NCBI RefSeq assembly: GCF_014697025.1
Contig: NZ_JACJRC010000003.1
Span: 310,001 to 374,000, forward strand
Length of the DNA: 64,000 nt
Direction: 5' to 3'
From: Alkalinema sp. FACHB-956
GTDB lineage: Bacteria > Cyanobacteriota > Cyanobacteriia > Leptolyngbyales > Leptolyngbyaceae
This document shows, in pieces, positions 60,810-64,000 of this stretch. Made by a program: the position numbers and the translations under genes. Every line of letters begins with the position of its first letter. Within the stretch, counting starts at the first letter, position 1. Below the pieces are notes generated by a model, which worked only from the letters and a program-made list of their open reading frames with translations, searched no databases and was not told the DNA's origin.

Positions 60810-61784
60810 ATGAAAAGTCGAAATTTTCGAGCAAAGTTATCCCCACAAAAATTATCACCACAAAAGTTATCCTCAAAAAAGTCATCACCACACAAGTCAT
60901 CGCCACAAACACCAGCCCTTTCCAGCCCATCGTCCCAGCTTGCAGAGGTTTCATCCCCCCTATTCGATCGCCCATTACTAGATCAAACCCTGTTGGAACG
61001 ATCGCTATTGGGGCGACGTAATTTTTTAGGATTAGGATTGCTTTTTTCGTCCAGCGCGCTGATTCCACAATTCTTGCAAGCGCTCAATCACACTCTCAAT
61101 CCCAAAAAAGCTGAGGCCGTCTCCTTCGCGTCGCCTGTCGAGCCAGCCAAGCCAGCTCTCTCCACAACAAGTCAGTTGTTAGACCAGCCAGGATGGTCGA
61201 TCGGGTTTTATCCCAAGGCTCATTCCAAGGCGCGATCGTTGATCTCCGCCAAGGATTTGCAGCATGGTGATCCCAAATTTCTATCCTTGGGTGCGCAAGT
61301 GACCATTGATCGTCTCTACTTGCCCTCCAAGTATCCTTTGCAGTCTCTGAACGTTTCCATTGACTATCAACCGACAGAACTGGTACAGACGATTAAAGTC
61401 TGTGCATGGAGCTATTGCGCCAATGGGTTGAACCGTAGTCCCGCAACCAGCTTGTTTGTGCCCGTGAAGGCTGGGAAGGGTTTAACCCTGACAATGGATT
61501 GGCTCGTTGCAGGCTCGTTGGAAACCGGTTCGATCGTCCATCAATTGGCTGTGGGTTCAGGACAAGCGTTGCCAAAATTGCAACGGGGTTACTATGTCAT
61601 AGCTGGGCGTCGTCAATCCACAGGAGATTTCCCGCAATGGAATACTTACCATTCCATTCCGCACTCTGAAATCAGTGATTCGAGTGTTTTAAAACACATT
61701 GATCTCAGGGCGAAGGATGCATCTCCGATCGATTTTCCTTATTTACTTCTTTCTGTAGATTATGGGAACAGTCCAACCGTTTAA
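60810..61784 (+). CDS. Putative Tat-exported protein of unknown function
   Basis: 324 aa. AAGGAGG precedes the ATG by five bases. The first 65 residues are low in complexity (SPQKLSPQKLSSKKSSPHKSSP), followed by GRRNFLGLGLLFSSSALIPQFLQAL, a twin-arginine-like signal, unusually far from the N-terminus. The remaining part (about 120-324) is beta-rich, with PGWSIGFYPKAHS and YYVIAGRRQSTGDFPQWNTY; no family is recognised. It follows the two tail-collar genes on the same strand with 123 bp between, and may be exported and work with them. Confidence 0.7.
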   Translation: MKSRNFRAKLSPQKLSPQKLSSKKSSPHKSSPQTPALSSPSSQLAEVSSPLFDRPLLDQTLLERSLLGRRNFLGLGLLFSSSALIPQFLQALNHTLNPKKAEAVSFASPVEPAKPALSTTSQLLDQPGWSIGFYPKAHSKARSLISAKDLQHGDPKFLSLGAQVTIDRLYLPSKYPLQSLNVSIDYQPTELVQTIKVCAWSYCANGLNRSPATSLFVPVKAGKGLTLTMDWLVAGSLETGSIVHQLAVGSGQALPKLQRGYYVIAGRRQSTGDFPQWNTYHSIPHSEISDSSVLKHIDLRAKDASPIDFPYLLLSVDYGNSPTV

Positions 61785-62026
61785 AGTTTCTTCCCGTTCA
61801 TGTTTCTTCCCATGGTCACGATTCACGCTATCTGTCAAGATTCGTGAGATCTCTTGAGCGCTTCTTCGAATATTCATTTGAATATTCACTGGCAGATCCA
61901 ATCTCCACCGGAAGCTCCACTGTTTCTCACACCTGTACCACAACCCAGGTGACTTCTTGTGCTACAAACTACGTGACTTCTTGTCGATTGCAGTACAAAT
62001 GAATCACAGTACAAATTAATCGCATC

Positions 62027-63148
62027 TTAACTAAAGCAATCTTTCAGTGCGTAAATCACTTGATCCTGTTGCTCGTGGGTGAGTTCTGGGAACATCGGCA
62101 GAGACAGGACTTCGTTAGCGGCCTTTTCCGCAACTGGCAACTGGCCTTCCTGGTAACCCAACGATCGATAAATGGGTTGTAAATGCAGCGGTAATGGATA
62201 GTACACATTGCAATTGACGCCCTTGGATTGCAGAGCTTGTCGCAATTGATCGCGCTGCCTCCCATCCGATGCTTTGACCCGAATGGTGTACTGGTTCCAC
62301 ACATGGACTCCCTGGGAAATATCCTGGGGCAATTCAATCTCAGCGATCGAACTGAGCAATTCACCATAGCGATCGGCGATGGCTTTGCGTTGTTGGTTCC
62401 ACTGCTGCAAGTAGGGCAACTTGATGCTGAGAATGGCCGCTTGAATCGCATCCAGCCGACTGTTGACCCCTAGGTCTTCGTGGTAGTACGTCCCCGTACG
62501 CCCGTGATCCCGAAGCACCCGTAATGTCTTCGCGATCTCCGGATCATTGGTGGTGATAGCACCGCCATCGCCACAGGCTCCCAAATTTTTGGTGGGATAG
62601 AAACTAAAACAACCGATGTGTCCAATACTCCCGACCGCTTGGCCCTGCCACGCTGCACTGGTTGCCTGGGCACAGTCTTCAATGACCGCTAAATTGTGCT
62701 GTTGGGCGATCGCCATCACGGCAGTCATATCCACTGGGTTGCCAAACAAATGGACTGGAATCATCGCCTTTGTCTTGGGCGTAATGGCAGCCGCAATTTT
62801 TGTGACATCCAAGTTAAAACTGACGGGATCGATGTCGATGAAAACGGGTTTTGCACCCACGTTACTGATCGTCTCTGCGGTGGCAATAAAGGTAAAAGGC
62901 GACGTAATCACTTCATCGCCAGGGCCGATTTTTAAAGCCCGCAGGGCAAGGTAGAGCGCATCGGTTCCCGAATTACAAGCCACACAATCCTGGGTGCCCA
63001 CAGCAGCGGCCAATTGGCGTTCAAAGTCCTCAACCACGGGTCCACCAATGTAGCGTCCCGAGGCTAAAACCCTCAGAACAGCTTGGTTTAGGTCTTCGCC
63101 AATCAGTTCAAACTGCTGCGACAGGTCAAACGGGGGAATCGTCTTCAC
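62027..63148 (-). CDS. DegT/DnrJ/EryC1/StrS-family aminotransferase
   Basis: A 373-aa PLP enzyme of the sugar aminotransferase family. N-terminal FDLSQQFELIGEDLNQAVLRVLASGRYIGGPVVEDFERQLA; cofactor region CNSGTDALYLALRAL and VIEDCAQATSAAWQGQAVGSIGHIGCFSFYPTKNLGACGDGGAI with the Schiff-base lysine in PTKNLG. C-terminal YYPLPLHLQPIYRSLGYQEGQLPVAEKAANEVLSLPMFPEL is standard. It likely aminates a nucleotide-linked keto-sugar for surface polysaccharide. The start codon is GTG. No sugar-modifying partner is adjacent. Confidence 0.93.
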   Translation of the reverse strand: MKTIPPFDLSQQFELIGEDLNQAVLRVLASGRYIGGPVVEDFERQLAAAVGTQDCVACNSGTDALYLALRALKIGPGDEVITSPFTFIATAETISNVGAKPVFIDIDPVSFNLDVTKIAAAITPKTKAMIPVHLFGNPVDMTAVMAIAQQHNLAVIEDCAQATSAAWQGQAVGSIGHIGCFSFYPTKNLGACGDGGAITTNDPEIAKTLRVLRDHGRTGTYYHEDLGVNSRLDAIQAAILSIKLPYLQQWNQQRKAIADRYGELLSSIAEIELPQDISQGVHVWNQYTIRVKASDGRQRDQLRQALQSKGVNCNVYYPLPLHLQPIYRSLGYQEGQLPVAEKAANEVLSLPMFPELTHEQQDQVIYALKDCFS

Positions 63149-63224
63149 TCAGGTACACCGCACATAAAACTTTTCAGCATTGTTTCAATAAACCTGGCCC
63201 ATGGCAAGTGTCCGAGTCAAGTCG

Positions 63225-63255
63225 TTGGGTCAAGTCATCGGGTCAAGTCGTCGGT
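63225..63255. repeat. Short tandem repeat downstream of the last gene
   Basis: GGGTCAAGTC(A/G)TC-type units occur about three times in the gap between the aminotransferase and the membrane protein. Confidence 0.75.
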
Positions 63256-63287
63256 GTAGAGGGCGACTAGCCAGGAAAAACAGGCTG

Positions 63288-63914
63288 TTAGCGATCGGGT
63301 GCAGAGGGCAGTAAAGCCATGGGACGGGCCTGGTGAGGCAATGAATCGCGATCGCGGGGTTGGGCAGGTAACAAGCGTGGCGAGGACGTTACCCGTACCC
63401 GCAGAGGACGGCGCGAGGATTGCCGAACCGGCGATCGGGGGCCGGAAGATAACCAGGGTTGAGTGGACTGGTTGGGGATCCGATGAAGAGGTCGATCGCC
63501 CCGAGGATTCTTGGCAAAGGTCAGGAGCAGCCACAGGATGCCGACCAAGAATGCGCCCGTACCCATGGCAAACGCGAAAAGAGAGAGGTGGATCAATCCC
63601 ACCCAATCCACCAGCGATCGCAGGACAAGGCTGAGGGTACTGACAATAAAGAGCAAGCAGGCAAGGTTGAGCAAGAGGATGACTCGATGGTTGTGGCGAG
63701 CCTGTTGCTGCAAATATCGGAGCTTGCGGTGAATCGCGGGTCGGTTATCAGCAAATTGCAGGGCTTGGAACCGTTCTGCACTCGTAATCCGCAGTGCTTT
63801 CTCCAGTCCCTGTTGTCGCAAAATCGCCCCCCCTAAAAGACATCCGCTGGCCAGCACCATCAGAACGGAGTTGAGGATGAGTTGTAGGAGTTGGGTGGTT
63901 TGTTCGACGGTCAT
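63288..63914 (-). CDS. Membrane protein of unknown function (DUF2721-like)
   Basis: 208 aa. Three hydrophobic segments: LILNSVLMVLASGCLLGGAIL (about 12-32), VILLLNLACLLFIVSTLSLVL (about 77-98) and LIHLSLFAFAMGTGAFLVGILWLLLTFA (about 107-134). A charged loop with RKLRYLQQQARHNHR sits between the first two. This resembles the DUF2721 layout, but the match is from memory. The last 70 residues are basic and disordered (RSSRRPLRVRVTSSPRLLPAQPRDRD). Function is unknown. Confidence 0.7.
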   Translation of the reverse strand: MTVEQTTQLLQLILNSVLMVLASGCLLGGAILRQQGLEKALRITSAERFQALQFADNRPAIHRKLRYLQQQARHNHRVILLLNLACLLFIVSTLSLVLRSLVDWVGLIHLSLFAFAMGTGAFLVGILWLLLTFAKNPRGDRPLHRIPNQSTQPWLSSGPRSPVRQSSRRPLRVRVTSSPRLLPAQPRDRDSLPHQARPMALLPSAPDR

Positions 63915-63952
63915 CCGATCGTCCCTCCTGGCTTCCTAGAAGTGGCTGGGTT

Positions 63953-63994
63953 ATGAGGCAAATTTTGTGAGGCAAGTTTTGTGAGGCAAGTTTT
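63953..63994. repeat. 15-bp tandem repeat, three copies
   Basis: GTGAGGCAAGTTTT-type units occur three times upstream of the last gene, at the right edge of the window. Confidence 0.9.
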
Positions 63995-64000
63995 AGGTGA

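Overview
The window is chromosomal DNA of a filamentous cyanobacterium. The evidence is photosystem I genes (psaF, psaJ), a PsbQ-type photosystem II protein, ycf20, the cyanobacterial/plastid-type ATP synthase operon with both b and b' subunits, a PTOX-type oxidase, an SLH-domain porin, abundant GCGATCGC (HIP1-type) octamers, and hetR, the differentiation regulator found in almost all filamentous cyanobacteria. Nothing here shows whether the organism makes heterocysts. No tRNA or rRNA gene, insertion sequence, prophage or CRISPR array was recognised.

Layout. 0-10 kb: a PotA-type ABC ATPase, PBP2 (mrdA), psaF-psaJ divergent from tsaD, ycf20, an amino-acid permease, an L,D-transpeptidase and small unknowns. 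11-16 kb: an Anbu proteasome-like protease facing a transglutaminase / alpha-E / circularly permuted ATP-grasp set. 16.8-22 kb: an SGNH hydrolase, leuA, a methyltransferase and a sugar ABC permease. 21.9-24.1 kb: hetR followed by a patX-like gene. 24-27 kb: an FAD oxidoreductase, a GIY-YIG protein and a small membrane protein. 27.2-33.2 kb: atpI-atpB-atpE-b'-b-delta-alpha-gamma, ended by a strong terminator. 33-43 kb: an aldehyde dehydrogenase, a cytochrome P450, an SbcC-type ATPase, and glnB with an NtcA site. 43.6-49 kb: a squalene/phytoene-synthase-family enzyme, PTOX, an HxlR regulator, an EVE protein and a sensor kinase. 49.7-64 kb: typA, an SLH porin, a hydrolase, psbQ, a DAO-type oxidase, hemC, two phage tail-collar-type proteins with a Tat-like exported protein, a DegT aminotransferase and a membrane protein.

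The most interesting locus is hetR plus its neighbour at 23691-24056. That gene encodes a short protein with a hydrophobic N-terminus followed by eight copies of RGSGR, the pentapeptide by which PatS, HetN and PatX inhibit HetR. The copies sit 10 or 11 residues apart. Their peptide sequence is invariant although seven different codon combinations encode it. A DIF1-like promoter lies just upstream. This looks like a PatX expanded into a multi-copy inhibitor precursor, possibly cleaved into several signals or acting as a multivalent HetR ligand.

A second theme is pervasive short tandem duplication. Units of about 12-25 bp recur between genes, across stop codons, and in frame inside proteins (patX, the SbcC hook region, the SGNH hydrolase linker, a lipoprotein N-terminus). 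This may be the mutational process that built the PatX array.
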